Part shown: in pieces, positions 35,894-44,211 of the stretch
Layout of the letters: each line of letters begins with the position of its first letter
Numbering within the stretch: position 1 is the stretch's first letter
NCBI RefSeq assembly: GCF_004364865.1
Contig: NZ_SOAU01000001.1
Coordinates: 310,001-374,000 of the forward strand
DNA from: Ilumatobacter fluminis
Lineage (GTDB): Bacteria > Actinomycetota > Acidimicrobiia > Acidimicrobiales > Ilumatobacteraceae
DNA: 64,000 nucleotides
Reading direction: 5' to 3'
Notes under the pieces: generated by a model
Seen by the model: the letters and a program-made list of their open reading frames with translations, nothing else
Databases searched by the model: none
What the model was told of the DNA's origin: nothing
Position numbers and translations under genes: made by a program

Positions 35894-36574
35894 GTGAGGG
35901 TCGTGAGCCTGGTGCCGTCCGCCACGGAAACGCTGACGGCGTGGGGCGTCGAACCGGTCGCATGCACCCGGTTCTGTGAACGGCCCGACCTGCTCCACGT
36001 CGGCGGGACGAAGAACCCCGACATCGACGCCATCGCCGGGCTGGCGCCGGATCTCGTCGTCGTCGATCGGGAAGAGAACCGACGCGAGGACGCCGAGGCG
36101 CTCACGGCCGTCGGCCTCGAACTCGTCGTGCTCGACGTCCGGTCGCTCGACCGGCTCCACGACGAGTTGTCGGTGCTGGCCGAGGCCGTCGGGGTGTCGG
36201 CCCCCGATCCTGTCGCCGACTCGTACCCGTCACTCGGACTGCGAGCGTTCGTCCCGATCTGGCGGCGGCCGTGGATGACGATCGGTGGCGACACGTTCGG
36301 TTCGTCGATGCTGCGTCGCCTCGGCGTCGAGAACGTCTTCGCCGACGCGACCGACGACTACCCGACACTCGAACTCGACGCAGCAGCGGCGCTGGCGCCC
36401 GACGTGGTGCTGGTGCCGTCGGAACCGTACGTGTTCACCGACGAACACCTCGACGAGTTGGCCTCGATCGCCCGTCCGGTTCGCGTCGACGGGCAGGACC
36501 TGTTCTGGTGGGGAGCGCGCACCGCCGACGCGCTCGACCGTCTGCATCGCAGCCTGCGCGACGCCGCTGGCTAG
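35894..36574 (+). CDS. Helical-backbone metal-receptor (BtuF/TroA-like) protein without signal peptide
   Basis: 226 residues from the GTG at 35894, 19 bases after the FetB-like stop. The fold is that of BtuF-type binding proteins: VVSLVPSATETLTAWG at the N terminus, PDLVVVDREENRRED, IGGDTFGSSMLRRLGVENVFADATDDYPTLELD, then PDVVLVPSEPYVFTDEH. There is no signal peptide or lipobox, so the product is probably cytoplasmic, unlike a transporter-binding protein. It may sequester or sense cobalamin or a metal. Coupling to the FetB-like permease is possible. Its stop overlaps the convergent plsC stop. Confidence 0.85.
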   Translation: MRVVSLVPSATETLTAWGVEPVACTRFCERPDLLHVGGTKNPDIDAIAGLAPDLVVVDREENRREDAEALTAVGLELVVLDVRSLDRLHDELSVLAEAVGVSAPDPVADSYPSLGLRAFVPIWRRPWMTIGGDTFGSSMLRRLGVENVFADATDDYPTLELDAAAALAPDVVLVPSEPYVFTDEHLDELASIARPVRVDGQDLFWWGARTADALDRLHRSLRDAAG

Positions 36575-37143
36575 CTCGCTTCGTCGCGCAGCCGGATGTC
36601 GCTCTTCTGATCCGGGTAGCGGCCGTGCTTGTCGGCGTAGAACGCCCGGATCGGTTCCATGTCGGCGCGCACGTCACCGGTCGGCGTGATCAGCGGGCCG
36701 AAACCGCCGACCTTCGTCGAATAGTCGAGGTAGCTGCACAGGATCGGCACGTCGGCGCCATGAGCGATCCGGTAGAAGCCCGACTTCCAGTGGTCGGACC
36801 GGCTGCGCGTGCCTTCGGGCGGGACGACGAGCGCGAAGTCGTCTTGCTCGGCGAACACGTCGGCCATCTGGGCGACCAACCGGTTCGGCTCGGTCCGCTC
36901 GACCGGGACGCCACCGAGCCGTTTCAGGAACCACCCCATCGGGCCCCGGAACAGGCTCTCCTTGCCGAGCCAGTGGATCGACAACCCGGTCTCGAACGCC
37001 ATCAGCATCATGAGCGGGAAGTCCCAGTTCGAGGTGTGCGGCGCCGCGATCAGCACGAATCGGTGCGGCGTCGGTGGTTCACCGTCGGTGCGCCAGCCCA
37101 CGAGGCGGAGGAGGCGGCGGGCGAGTCGTTGGCGAAGGGTCAT
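36571..37143 (-). CDS. 1-acyl-glycerol-3-phosphate acyltransferase-like protein
   Basis: PlsC-family acyltransferase, 190 residues, short for the family. The HX4D motif HTSNWD (H36 to D41) and the PEGTRS motif (P109-S114) are intact, with GGVPVERTE between them. It likely acylates lysophosphatidate or a related acceptor in phospholipid synthesis. The sequence lacks a clear N-terminal membrane helix, but RRLLRLVG is amphipathic. The stop overlaps the stop of the opposing gene in a CTAG. Confidence 0.88.
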   Translation of the reverse strand: MTLRQRLARRLLRLVGWRTDGEPPTPHRFVLIAAPHTSNWDFPLMMLMAFETGLSIHWLGKESLFRGPMGWFLKRLGGVPVERTEPNRLVAQMADVFAEQDDFALVVPPEGTRSRSDHWKSGFYRIAHGADVPILCSYLDYSTKVGGFGPLITPTGDVRADMEPIRAFYADKHGRYPDQKSDIRLRDEAS

Positions 37144-37247
37144 GCGGTCCTCGGGTCGGGTCGGTCGACGCTAGCCGGGGATCGGGCAACGCCCGCCGGT
37201 GGCCGGTGAGTGGCTTGCGCACCGGACGACCGATACCGTCCATCAGT

Positions 37248-38801
37248 ATGTCCGTGCACGTCGTGCCGAGAACGCGCGTCCTGCTCCTCGCGGTGATCGC
37301 CGCCTGCCTCACGGTGCTGTGGCCGTCCGTCGCATCGGCCCACACCGACTTCGAGTCGTCGACGCCGACCGACGGCGCGACGGTCGAGGGGCCGTTGGGC
37401 GAGATCACGCTGAACTTCACGTCGTCGGCCGAGCCGGCGGGCGAGGGCTTCGAGCTGCTCGAACCGTCCGGTGAGATCCGTCAGCCGACCTCGATCGACC
37501 CGACCGACGGCACGACCTTCGTCCTCACCTATGACCCACCGCTCGAGGCCGGCACCTACGGACTCCGGTGGAACGTGCGTGCGGGTGACGCCCACCCGAT
37601 CGACGGCTCGTTCAGCTTCACGGTCGATGCGCCCGTCCCGGCCACGACGGCACCGGCGACGACGACGCCGCCTGCGACGACGTTGCCGACGACGACGCCG
37701 GTGACGACGGAGTCGTCAGGCGCGACCACGGTGCCGGCGACGACGCTCACGCAGCTCGACGTCCCGCCGACGACCGCCGCTGCGACGCCGGCCGCGTCAC
37801 CGACGACGACGGTGCCGCCTGCTGCGCTCGACGAGTTCCTGGCCGGCGACGACACCGCCGACGACGCCGCGTGGGTCGGTCGGGTCGGTCGGACCTTCAC
37901 CTTCCTCGGGCTGATCTTCGGCCTCGGCACCGTCGCTGCGCTCGTCTGGGTCATCCGCGGACGCCGCGATGAGATCGCGGCCGAGCTGAACTGGGTCCGC
38001 ATCGCCGGTCTCGCGATCGCACTGGGGGGCTTCATCGAGTGGGCCGGCCTGCACATGACGCACGACGCCGTCGCCACCGAGCTCCTCCAGACCAAGGCAG
38101 GCGTCGCCGTCGCGCTCAAGATCGTCGGCGGGTTGGTCGTGCTGATCGGATTCCACCCCGGTGTCGGGCGGGTCGTCGCACCCGCCCGGTCGCTCTCGGC
38201 GGCGACGTTGACCGACGACGCGTCGCCCGACACTCGAGCCGCAGGGGCGAGGTGGGTCCCGACCACCTCGGCGGCGATCGGCCTGATCGGCTTCGCACTC
38301 GTGCTGGCTTCGTTCTGGTTCGACGGCCACACCGTCAGTCGGGGCTGGTGGCCACTCCACGCCGCCGTCAACCTCGTCCACGTCCTCGCGGCGGCCGTCT
38401 GGGCGGGAGGGGTGTTCGCCATGACGACGATCGTGTTCATGCGGCGGCGTTCGGACGACCCGACCGACACCGCGTCGATGGTCGTGCGTTTCTCGTCGAT
38501 CGCCGGGTTCGCCTTGGCAGCAGTCGCGGTCGCCGGGGCCGTCATGACGTTCTCGATCATCGACGAGCCCGGTGATCTGTTCTCGACCCAGTGGGGCCGG
38601 GTCATGGTCGCCAAGATCGTCGGCGTCGCCTTGGCGGCGCTGCTCGGTGCGTACAACCACTTCCGGATCCGCCCGTCGCTCGAGCAACGTCCCGACGACC
38701 CCGCACTACTCGCCGACCTGCGTCGCACGCTGGCGATCGAGTCGGGGTTGTTCGTGCTGATCGTGCTCCTGACGAGCTGGCTGGTCGCCGCCGCGATCTG
38801 A
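37248..38801 (+). CDS. CopC-CopD fusion, copper-handling membrane protein
   Basis: 517 residues. A signal peptide ends at A31 with His32 as the first mature residue, as in copper-binding CopC proteins. The CopC domain (32 to about 127) includes H116 in GDAHPIDGSFSF, a second likely ligand. A Thr/Pro linker follows (about 128-205). The CopD part has about eight membrane helices with conserved His in EWAGLHMTHDA, ASFWFDGHTVSRGWW and WPLHAAVNLVHVL. The fusion probably imports or transfers copper across the membrane. ATG at 37248; upstream in-frame sequence is antisense to plsC. Confidence 0.92.
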   Translation: MSVHVVPRTRVLLLAVIAACLTVLWPSVASAHTDFESSTPTDGATVEGPLGEITLNFTSSAEPAGEGFELLEPSGEIRQPTSIDPTDGTTFVLTYDPPLEAGTYGLRWNVRAGDAHPIDGSFSFTVDAPVPATTAPATTTPPATTLPTTTPVTTESSGATTVPATTLTQLDVPPTTAAATPAASPTTTVPPAALDEFLAGDDTADDAAWVGRVGRTFTFLGLIFGLGTVAALVWVIRGRRDEIAAELNWVRIAGLAIALGGFIEWAGLHMTHDAVATELLQTKAGVAVALKIVGGLVVLIGFHPGVGRVVAPARSLSAATLTDDASPDTRAAGARWVPTTSAAIGLIGFALVLASFWFDGHTVSRGWWPLHAAVNLVHVLAAAVWAGGVFAMTTIVFMRRRSDDPTDTASMVVRFSSIAGFALAAVAVAGAVMTFSIIDEPGDLFSTQWGRVMVAKIVGVALAALLGAYNHFRIRPSLEQRPDDPALLADLRRTLAIESGLFVLIVLLTSWLVAAAI

Positions 38802-38805
38802 CCGG

Positions 38806-39498
38806 TCAGCGAAACCCGAGCACTCCCGGCAGCCACTCGTCGAGTCGTTCGACGATGGCGTCGTCGCTCCGGCCGAGCAGGTGGCCGTCGTTCGGCAGGA
38901 TCTCGAGGTCGCCGTATCCGGCGATCATGCGAACCATCTCGCTCGACTGCGGCGGCAGGATGTCGTCGTGTTCGCCGTGGAACAGCAGGAGTGGCCGCCC
39001 GGCGAGCGCGCCGGCCACCTCGCAGCCGGCCGATTGCGTCGCGAACGTGACCACGCCGTCGACCTCCGCCATCATGACGACCGCCGTGCGGATCACGACG
39101 GCGCCACCGAAGCTGTGCCCCATCACCACGACGTGTTCGGCGCCGTCGGCCACGGCCATCTCGACCGCGCAGGCGACGTCGTGCGCGCACCGGTCGAGGT
39201 CGTTCGGAATGCGGTAGCCGACGCGGTAGGTAGCGACACCACGGTCGGCCCACCGGTCGGCGAGTGTCGTGTAGAGCCCGTGACCCGGGCCGAGGACGCC
39301 ACCCATCGCCCCACCGCACCCCACGATCGCCGCCTGTGGTGCGTTGTCCGGCGGCATCGTCCGGAAGACCGACAACAGGCCGTGGCCCGTGTAGATCTCG
39401 GTGTGGGTCAGCCCCGGCGCGATGTCGACCGAGCCGCGAGCGAACACCTGGAGCGAGTCGAGCGCGCTCGGTCCGTCGCTGTGGGGTCGGTCGGACAC
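38806..39498 (-). CDS. Alpha/beta hydrolase
   Basis: 230 residues from the GTG at 39498. The nucleophile elbow is GHSFGG (Ser near residue 128); a catalytic Asp candidate is in FHGEHDDILPP and the His in NDGHLLG, so the triad is complete. The N-terminal VGCGGAMGG probably forms the oxyanion loop. The start lies five bases from the stop of the upstream amidohydrolase gene on the same strand, so the two are co-translated. This suggests a dienelactone- or peptidase-like step in the same pathway, but the substrate is unknown. Confidence 0.85.
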   Translation of the reverse strand: MSDRPHSDGPSALDSLQVFARGSVDIAPGLTHTEIYTGHGLLSVFRTMPPDNAPQAAIVGCGGAMGGVLGPGHGLYTTLADRWADRGVATYRVGYRIPNDLDRCAHDVACAVEMAVADGAEHVVVMGHSFGGAVVIRTAVVMMAEVDGVVTFATQSAGCEVAGALAGRPLLLFHGEHDDILPPQSSEMVRMIAGYGDLEILPNDGHLLGRSDDAIVERLDEWLPGVLGFR

Positions 39499-39503
39499 GG
39501 TGC

Positions 39504-41162
39504 TCAGGCGGCCGAACGCAGCACCGACCCCGGTCGCTGACCGGTGTGGGTGTCGTTGTCGACGATCTGGATGCCGTTGCAAATGACCGCGTCGTAGCCG
39601 GTCGCGCCCTGGAACAGGCGGCCGCCACCGTCGGGGAAGTCGCGCACGAACTCGGGCACCGACTCGACGAGTCGGTCGACGTCGATCACGTTGACGTCGG
39701 CACGCATGCCTTCGGCGATCGTGCCGCGGTCGGTGAGCCCGACCACCCGCGCCGGTGCCGAACTCATGCGGCGGACCGCCTCGGCGAAGCTCATGGCCTT
39801 GCGTTCGCCGACCCAGTACCGCAGCACGAACGTGGTCCAGCCGGCGTCCATCACCTGGCCGACGTGGGCACCGGCGTCGCCGAGTCCGGGCAGCACGTGC
39901 TCGGAGGTGATCAGCGACTCGACGGCGTCGACGCTGCGGTTGAACAGGCGCACGGTGAACAGGGCCTGGCCGTCGGTCTCTCGCTCGATGCGCAGGAACG
40001 TCTCGGCCGGGTGCTCGCCCGCCGCCTCGGCCATCGCGCCCAGGCTGTGCTCGGGCCCGTCGACGTAGCGCGGCACACCCTCGCCGAGCGGGAAGATCAG
40101 CGACGCCGGCGTCTTCGGCGGGCGCTGTTTCGCCTGCTCGACCAACTCGGCGACGAACGCGTCGTCGTGGATGGCCGCCAAGCGGTCCTCGAAGCTCATC
40201 GCGTTCAGTTGTTTCCAGGGCCCGCCGCGGAAGTACATGTCGTTCTGCAGGCCCATGATGAGACCGGAGGGGCGGGGGATGCACAGGCCCGTGACGTCGT
40301 AGCCCTCGTCGTTCAGCGTCGAGACGATGTCGGCCATCATCTTCCCCGACTCGGGGTTCTCGCTCACGCCGGTGCTGAACAGCACACGCCCACCGGCTGC
40401 GTCGGCCTGCTTGCGGATCAGGTCGATCTCACCCGCGAAGTCGCCGGTGAAGTTCGGGACGTTCTGGGTCAGGCCGTTCTCGCCGAGCGCCTTCGCGACG
40501 GCGACCATCTCGTCGTGCGGTGCGGTCGTTCCCGGCACGTAGCGCCCGTCGGGCATGAAGTGGAGGAGGATGCGCGAGGTCGAGAACCCGACGGCACCCT
40601 CGCTGACCGCCTTCGCCGCTGCCTCCGCGATCCCGGCGATGTCTGCCTCGCTCGGATCACCGTCGATGCCCCGCTCGCCCATCACGTACGGGCGCACCGC
40701 GCAGTGACCGACGAGCCCCATCACGTTGATCGCGGGGTCGAGTTCGTCGATCGCGTCGAGGTACTCGCCGTAGCTCTCCCACGTCCACGGCAGGCCGTCG
40801 AGGATTGCCTTGGCCGGAATGTCCTCGACGCTCTCCATCATGTGGGCGAGCATCTCGCGGCCGTTCGGTTCGCACGGCGCGAACGTGACGCCGCAGTTGC
40901 CGAGCAGGGCCGTCGTGACACCGTGGTTGCTCGACGGTGTGAGGAGCGGGTCCCAACCGATCTGGGCGTCGAGGTGGCTGTGGATGTCGACGAAGCCCGG
41001 CGTGACCGCCTTTCCGGCGGCGTCGATCTCGCGAGCACCCTGCTCGGCGATGTGGCCGACCGCGGTGATCGTGTCGCCGGTGATGCCGACGTCGGCGACG
41101 ACGGGCGCGGCGCCCGTACCGTCGTAGACGGTCCCGTTGCGGATGACGAGATCGTGGGCCAT
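39504..41162 (-). CDS. Amidohydrolase family 3 protein (N-acyl-D-amino-acid deacylase type)
   Basis: 552 residues; ATG at 41162 with GAAGGAG upstream. The amidohydrolase signature VDIHSHLDAQIGWDP holds the HxH metal site. GNCGVTFAP, VGHCAVRPYVMG and HSLGAMAEA continue the pattern, and HVLPGLGDAGAHVGQV supplies the late conserved Asp and His. D-aminoacylase and related deacylases of COG3653 share this layout. Hydantoinases are a further relative, but the N-terminal HSHxD and GDAGAHV fit the deacylase group better. Probably co-transcribed with the following hydrolase. Confidence 0.9.
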   Translation of the reverse strand: MAHDLVIRNGTVYDGTGAAPVVADVGITGDTITAVGHIAEQGAREIDAAGKAVTPGFVDIHSHLDAQIGWDPLLTPSSNHGVTTALLGNCGVTFAPCEPNGREMLAHMMESVEDIPAKAILDGLPWTWESYGEYLDAIDELDPAINVMGLVGHCAVRPYVMGERGIDGDPSEADIAGIAEAAAKAVSEGAVGFSTSRILLHFMPDGRYVPGTTAPHDEMVAVAKALGENGLTQNVPNFTGDFAGEIDLIRKQADAAGGRVLFSTGVSENPESGKMMADIVSTLNDEGYDVTGLCIPRPSGLIMGLQNDMYFRGGPWKQLNAMSFEDRLAAIHDDAFVAELVEQAKQRPPKTPASLIFPLGEGVPRYVDGPEHSLGAMAEAAGEHPAETFLRIERETDGQALFTVRLFNRSVDAVESLITSEHVLPGLGDAGAHVGQVMDAGWTTFVLRYWVGERKAMSFAEAVRRMSSAPARVVGLTDRGTIAEGMRADVNVIDVDRLVESVPEFVRDFPDGGGRLFQGATGYDAVICNGIQIVDNDTHTGQRPGSVLRSAA

Positions 41163-41456
41163 GACTACTCCTTCAGGTGGTCGGGCGCCCCGGACGCCCG
41201 GTGGTCCGAACGTAGTGAGCGCCACGAGTCGGCGACGATGCGGAACGAGACTCGAGGCGGCGGCTCGGTGCGATCGCGCTGCTATCCGATCGGTTTCGCG
41301 CGGGTTGCGCGTGAACGGTTCCGTCGTGCACGCAGCGTCGAAATCTTGACTTTACGAGAGGCGCGAAAAGCGCGCATGTGGAAGCGTCCGTGTGGCGAGG
41401 TTCGGGCCGCGACGGATCCGAAACGGTCGGGTCCGCAGAGGGAATGGGGGTTCCCA

Positions 41457-42092
41457 ATGCATCTGTTCACACGCACCGTCACGATGACCGGTTCGTTGCC
41501 GAGAGCGATGGCGTATTGCGCCGACATCCGTGGCTACGTGAGCGAGAAACTCGGACAGGACATCGGGCTCTGGTCGGCGAACTTCGGTGCGCCGCACGGC
41601 ACGATGGTGTTCAGCGCACGTGTCGAGGGCCTTGCCCACCTGGCGGAGATGAACACGACGTTGATGTCCGACGAGACCTACCTCGACAAGCTCGAGGCCG
41701 GTGCCGAGTTCCGTGGCATCCCGGGCACCGACGCCTTGGCGAGGCCGCTCAACGCCGACCTGGCCGCGGGCACCACGCCGCCCGTCGGCGCGGTGGCGAT
41801 CGTGACGATGGCGACGGCGGCGAACGGCCACATGACCGACGCCGTCGAGTGGGGCCTCGAGATCGCCGCGCACGCCGGCAACGTCGGTGGCGTCCCGATC
41901 ATGGTGCTGGCGTCGGCGTTCGGCGAGTTCGGCCAGCTCGGTTGGCTGAGCGTCACACCCGACGCGGCGACGGCACAAGCGGCGACCGACGCCGTGAACG
42001 CCGACGAGGGCTACCTGAAGATGATCAACGACGCAGGCGACCTCTTCGTCCCCGGCACGGCACATCGGAGGATGACGACTCGGATCGCCTGA
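41457..42092 (+). CDS. Hypothetical protein with internal duplication
   Basis: 211 residues; ATG at 41457. I do not recognise the family. The two halves match in layout: HLFTRTVTMTGSLPRAMAYCADIRGY against VAIVTMATAANGHMTDAVEWGLEIAAH, and SDETYLDKLEAGAEF against ADEGYLKMINDAGDLF. This is the pattern of two ferredoxin-like (ABM/NIPSNAP-type) domains in one chain, which usually form a barrel around a small ligand or heme. No catalytic residue can be named. It has no signal peptide. The 294 bases upstream carry no gene. Confidence 0.72.
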   Translation: MHLFTRTVTMTGSLPRAMAYCADIRGYVSEKLGQDIGLWSANFGAPHGTMVFSARVEGLAHLAEMNTTLMSDETYLDKLEAGAEFRGIPGTDALARPLNADLAAGTTPPVGAVAIVTMATAANGHMTDAVEWGLEIAAHAGNVGGVPIMVLASAFGEFGQLGWLSVTPDAATAQAATDAVNADEGYLKMINDAGDLFVPGTAHRRMTTRIA

Positions 42093-42103
42093 GTCATGGC
42101 GGG

Positions 42104-42133
42104 GCGGGCTCGGCCGGCGGAGACCGAGCCCGC
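42104..42133 (+). terminator. Hairpin after the duplicated-domain gene
   Basis: GCGGGCTCGG (42104-42113) pairs with CCGAGCCCGC (42124-42133) around a 10-nt loop, starting 12 bases after the stop codon. There is no T-run, as is common for high-GC terminators. Confidence 0.6.
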
Positions 42134-42203
42134 GCTGTCCGCGAGCGCCAGACGGTGCCGTTGAGTGGTCGGCCGCGGCTCCGGCTGATCGCGACGTGCG
42201 GGT

Positions 42204-42231
42204 CTCGAATCGGGAATCCTCCCGATTCGAG
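42204..42231. promoter_or_regulatory. Perfect 12-bp hairpin upstream of the acidic protein gene
   Basis: CTCGAATCGGGA (42204-42215) and TCCCGATTCGAG (42220-42231) with a 4-nt loop, ending 30 bases before the ATG at 42262. Position favours an operator or a 5' leader hairpin; a REP family is not evident as no other copy is in the window. Confidence 0.55.
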
Positions 42232-42261
42232 TGGCCTTCGGTGGCATCTAGGTTCTCCGTC

Positions 42262-43680
42262 ATGTCACAACGAGCGAGCCAGCCGGAGCCCGGGACGTCG
42301 TACGGCCATCAGCTGGTCGATGGCGTTTGGGTGGAGGTCACCCTCGATGAACGCCTCGACCTCGTCACGCCCGACGGCGACGCGATCGATCCGGAGACCC
42401 TCACCGACTTCGGTCGGTACGAGTTCACGGCGATCGTCGACGGCGAGCGTGTTCACGCGTACGAGTCGACGGCGCTCAGTGGCGCGAACCAGCGCGACAC
42501 GATCGCCTACCGCACCGACGACGGTGTGCCGGTCGACCGTCTCGACGAACCGGCCGAGGTGCCGACCTACGCCTACACCGTGGTCACGGACGACGGGACC
42601 CTCGAACACCGCTACGGCGAGGCCGGTCACCTGACGCTGGATGACGCCGGCCTCCCGGTGAACGCAAGCGGAGCCATCGGGGCGTACGAGGTCTCGTTCC
42701 GTTCGTTCGCCGTGTACGAGGGGCAACCAGCTGTTGTCGCAATAGATGCCGACGGCGAGCCCATGCTGCTGACGCCGTCGGGTATGCCCGTCGACGTCGA
42801 GATCGATTGGTCGGCGGTCCGTTCGATCGATCCCGGACCGCTGCGCGGCGAGCCGGTCTCGATCGGCGACTACGCCTTCGACGCCAGGTCGGGCGACGTG
42901 GAGCGGGTGTATCTGTTCCGCGACGGCTCGCAGGCGATTCTGAACGATGCCGGCGAGTACGAGCGGGTCATCGTGCCGACCGACGCGGAGTATCCCGAGG
43001 GTCACGCTGTCTTCCAGGGACGGTTCTACGCCGGCGACGTGCGCGGCATCGACGGGTCGGGGTCGGGGTTCGCCGAGGTGTACGCCTACGCCGACGGACA
43101 GACGGCCACGATGGTCGACGGCGAACTCGTCCTCGTCGACATGGCCGTCGAGGTCGAGGTTCCCGCAGGCGTCCCGGTCGACTGCGGCCGTTTCCCCGGC
43201 GGTGATCTGTTCGTGTTCCCCGACGGGACCCAGCTCATTCGTGCGCTCGACGGCTCATGGGGGATCGGCACCCTGCCCGAGCTGCCGCCCTACGAGGAGT
43301 TGGTCGAGCGCTTCGGCGAGGTCGACGTCGCCGAGCCCGAACCGGTCGGCGATCTCGCCGATCTGCTGTTCGACGACATCACCGGCGGCGCATTCTTGCG
43401 ATCGGACGGTGACGTCACCGACGACACCGACGACACCGACGAGGTGGACGAGGTCGAGGGCGCAGGTGGCGAGGTCGTCGTCGGGCGTTGGCTCGACGAG
43501 CCGACCGCACCGCCCGGTCGCCCGGGCTTCACCCCCATCGCGGAACCGATGGAGCCGGTGTTGATCGACCCGTTGGCCGACACCGACCTCGGCCTGGCGA
43601 ACGGCCTGATCGACGACTCGGTGGACGGACTCGACGACCCGACCGACGGGTTCGCCGGCGACCCGGCTGCTGACGCATGA
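42262..43680 (+). CDS. Large acidic hypothetical protein
   Basis: 472 residues, rich in Asp, Glu, Gly and Val, with no signal peptide or membrane segment. The first 350 residues are repetitive beta-rich units in which short phrases recur: a D-G motif within a strand-turn-strand (LVTPDGDAID, YRTDDGVPVD, LFRDGSQAIL, YADGQTATMVDGE, VFPDGTQLIR). The C-terminal 110 residues are extremely acidic (DDTDDTDEVDEVEG) and probably disordered. The XDG-x-x-x turn repeats recall beta-propeller or WG-repeat scaffolds, but I cannot assign a family. Confidence 0.72.
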   Translation: MSQRASQPEPGTSYGHQLVDGVWVEVTLDERLDLVTPDGDAIDPETLTDFGRYEFTAIVDGERVHAYESTALSGANQRDTIAYRTDDGVPVDRLDEPAEVPTYAYTVVTDDGTLEHRYGEAGHLTLDDAGLPVNASGAIGAYEVSFRSFAVYEGQPAVVAIDADGEPMLLTPSGMPVDVEIDWSAVRSIDPGPLRGEPVSIGDYAFDARSGDVERVYLFRDGSQAILNDAGEYERVIVPTDAEYPEGHAVFQGRFYAGDVRGIDGSGSGFAEVYAYADGQTATMVDGELVLVDMAVEVEVPAGVPVDCGRFPGGDLFVFPDGTQLIRALDGSWGIGTLPELPPYEELVERFGEVDVAEPEPVGDLADLLFDDITGGAFLRSDGDVTDDTDDTDEVDEVEGAGGEVVVGRWLDEPTAPPGRPGFTPIAEPMEPVLIDPLADTDLGLANGLIDDSVDGLDDPTDGFAGDPAADA

Positions 43681-43746
43681 ATCTCGACTCGGGGGAAGGT
43701 CACCGATGGAGGCGAGACGTCCCCGAGCCCGCCCGGGCCGCGAGCG

Positions 43747-44208
43747 TCAGCCGTTGCCGGCGGCGCGCTTGATCGCCTTGCGGATGCGGTGGTACGTGCC
43801 GCATCGGCAGTAGTTGTCGCTCATCGCCTCGTCGATGTCGTCGTCGCTCGGGTTCGGGTTGCGTTCGAGCAGCTTGACGGCGGTCATGATCTGGCCTGCC
43901 TGGCAATAGCCACACTGGGCGACGTCCTCGTCGATCCACGCCTGCTGCACCGGGTGCAGCACGTCGTCGACGGCCAACGCCTCGATGGTGGTGTAGCTCT
44001 GGCCGGCGGCCTCGCTCATCGGCACGATGCACGGGCGGACGAGTTCGCCGCCCTGGAAGCTCGTGCACGCACCGCACACGCCGACGCCGCATCCGTACTT
44101 CGGGCCGGTGATGCCGAGGCGGTCGCGGATCAGGTAGAGGAGGGCGTCGTCGTTCTCGGCGTCGATCGTGACGGGTGTTCCGTTGATGTCGAAGGTGATG
44201 TCGGGCAT
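43747..44208 (-). CDS. 2Fe-2S subunit of a molybdenum hydroxylase (IorA-like)
   Basis: 153 residues. Two [2Fe-2S] clusters: the plant-type ferredoxin motif C40-x4-C45-x2-C48-x11-C60, and the helical-domain motif C99-x2-C102 with C134-x-C136. It carries electrons from the molybdopterin subunit encoded three bases upstream. The pairing with a Tat-type large subunit and no FAD subunit matches isoquinoline 1-oxidoreductase and aldehyde dehydrogenases of that class, which use a cytochrome or other acceptor. Confidence 0.93.
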   Translation of the reverse strand: MPDITFDINGTPVTIDAENDDALLYLIRDRLGITGPKYGCGVGVCGACTSFQGGELVRPCIVPMSEAAGQSYTTIEALAVDDVLHPVQQAWIDEDVAQCGYCQAGQIMTAVKLLERNPNPSDDDIDEAMSDNYCRCGTYHRIRKAIKRAAGNG

Positions 44209-44211
44209 GGC

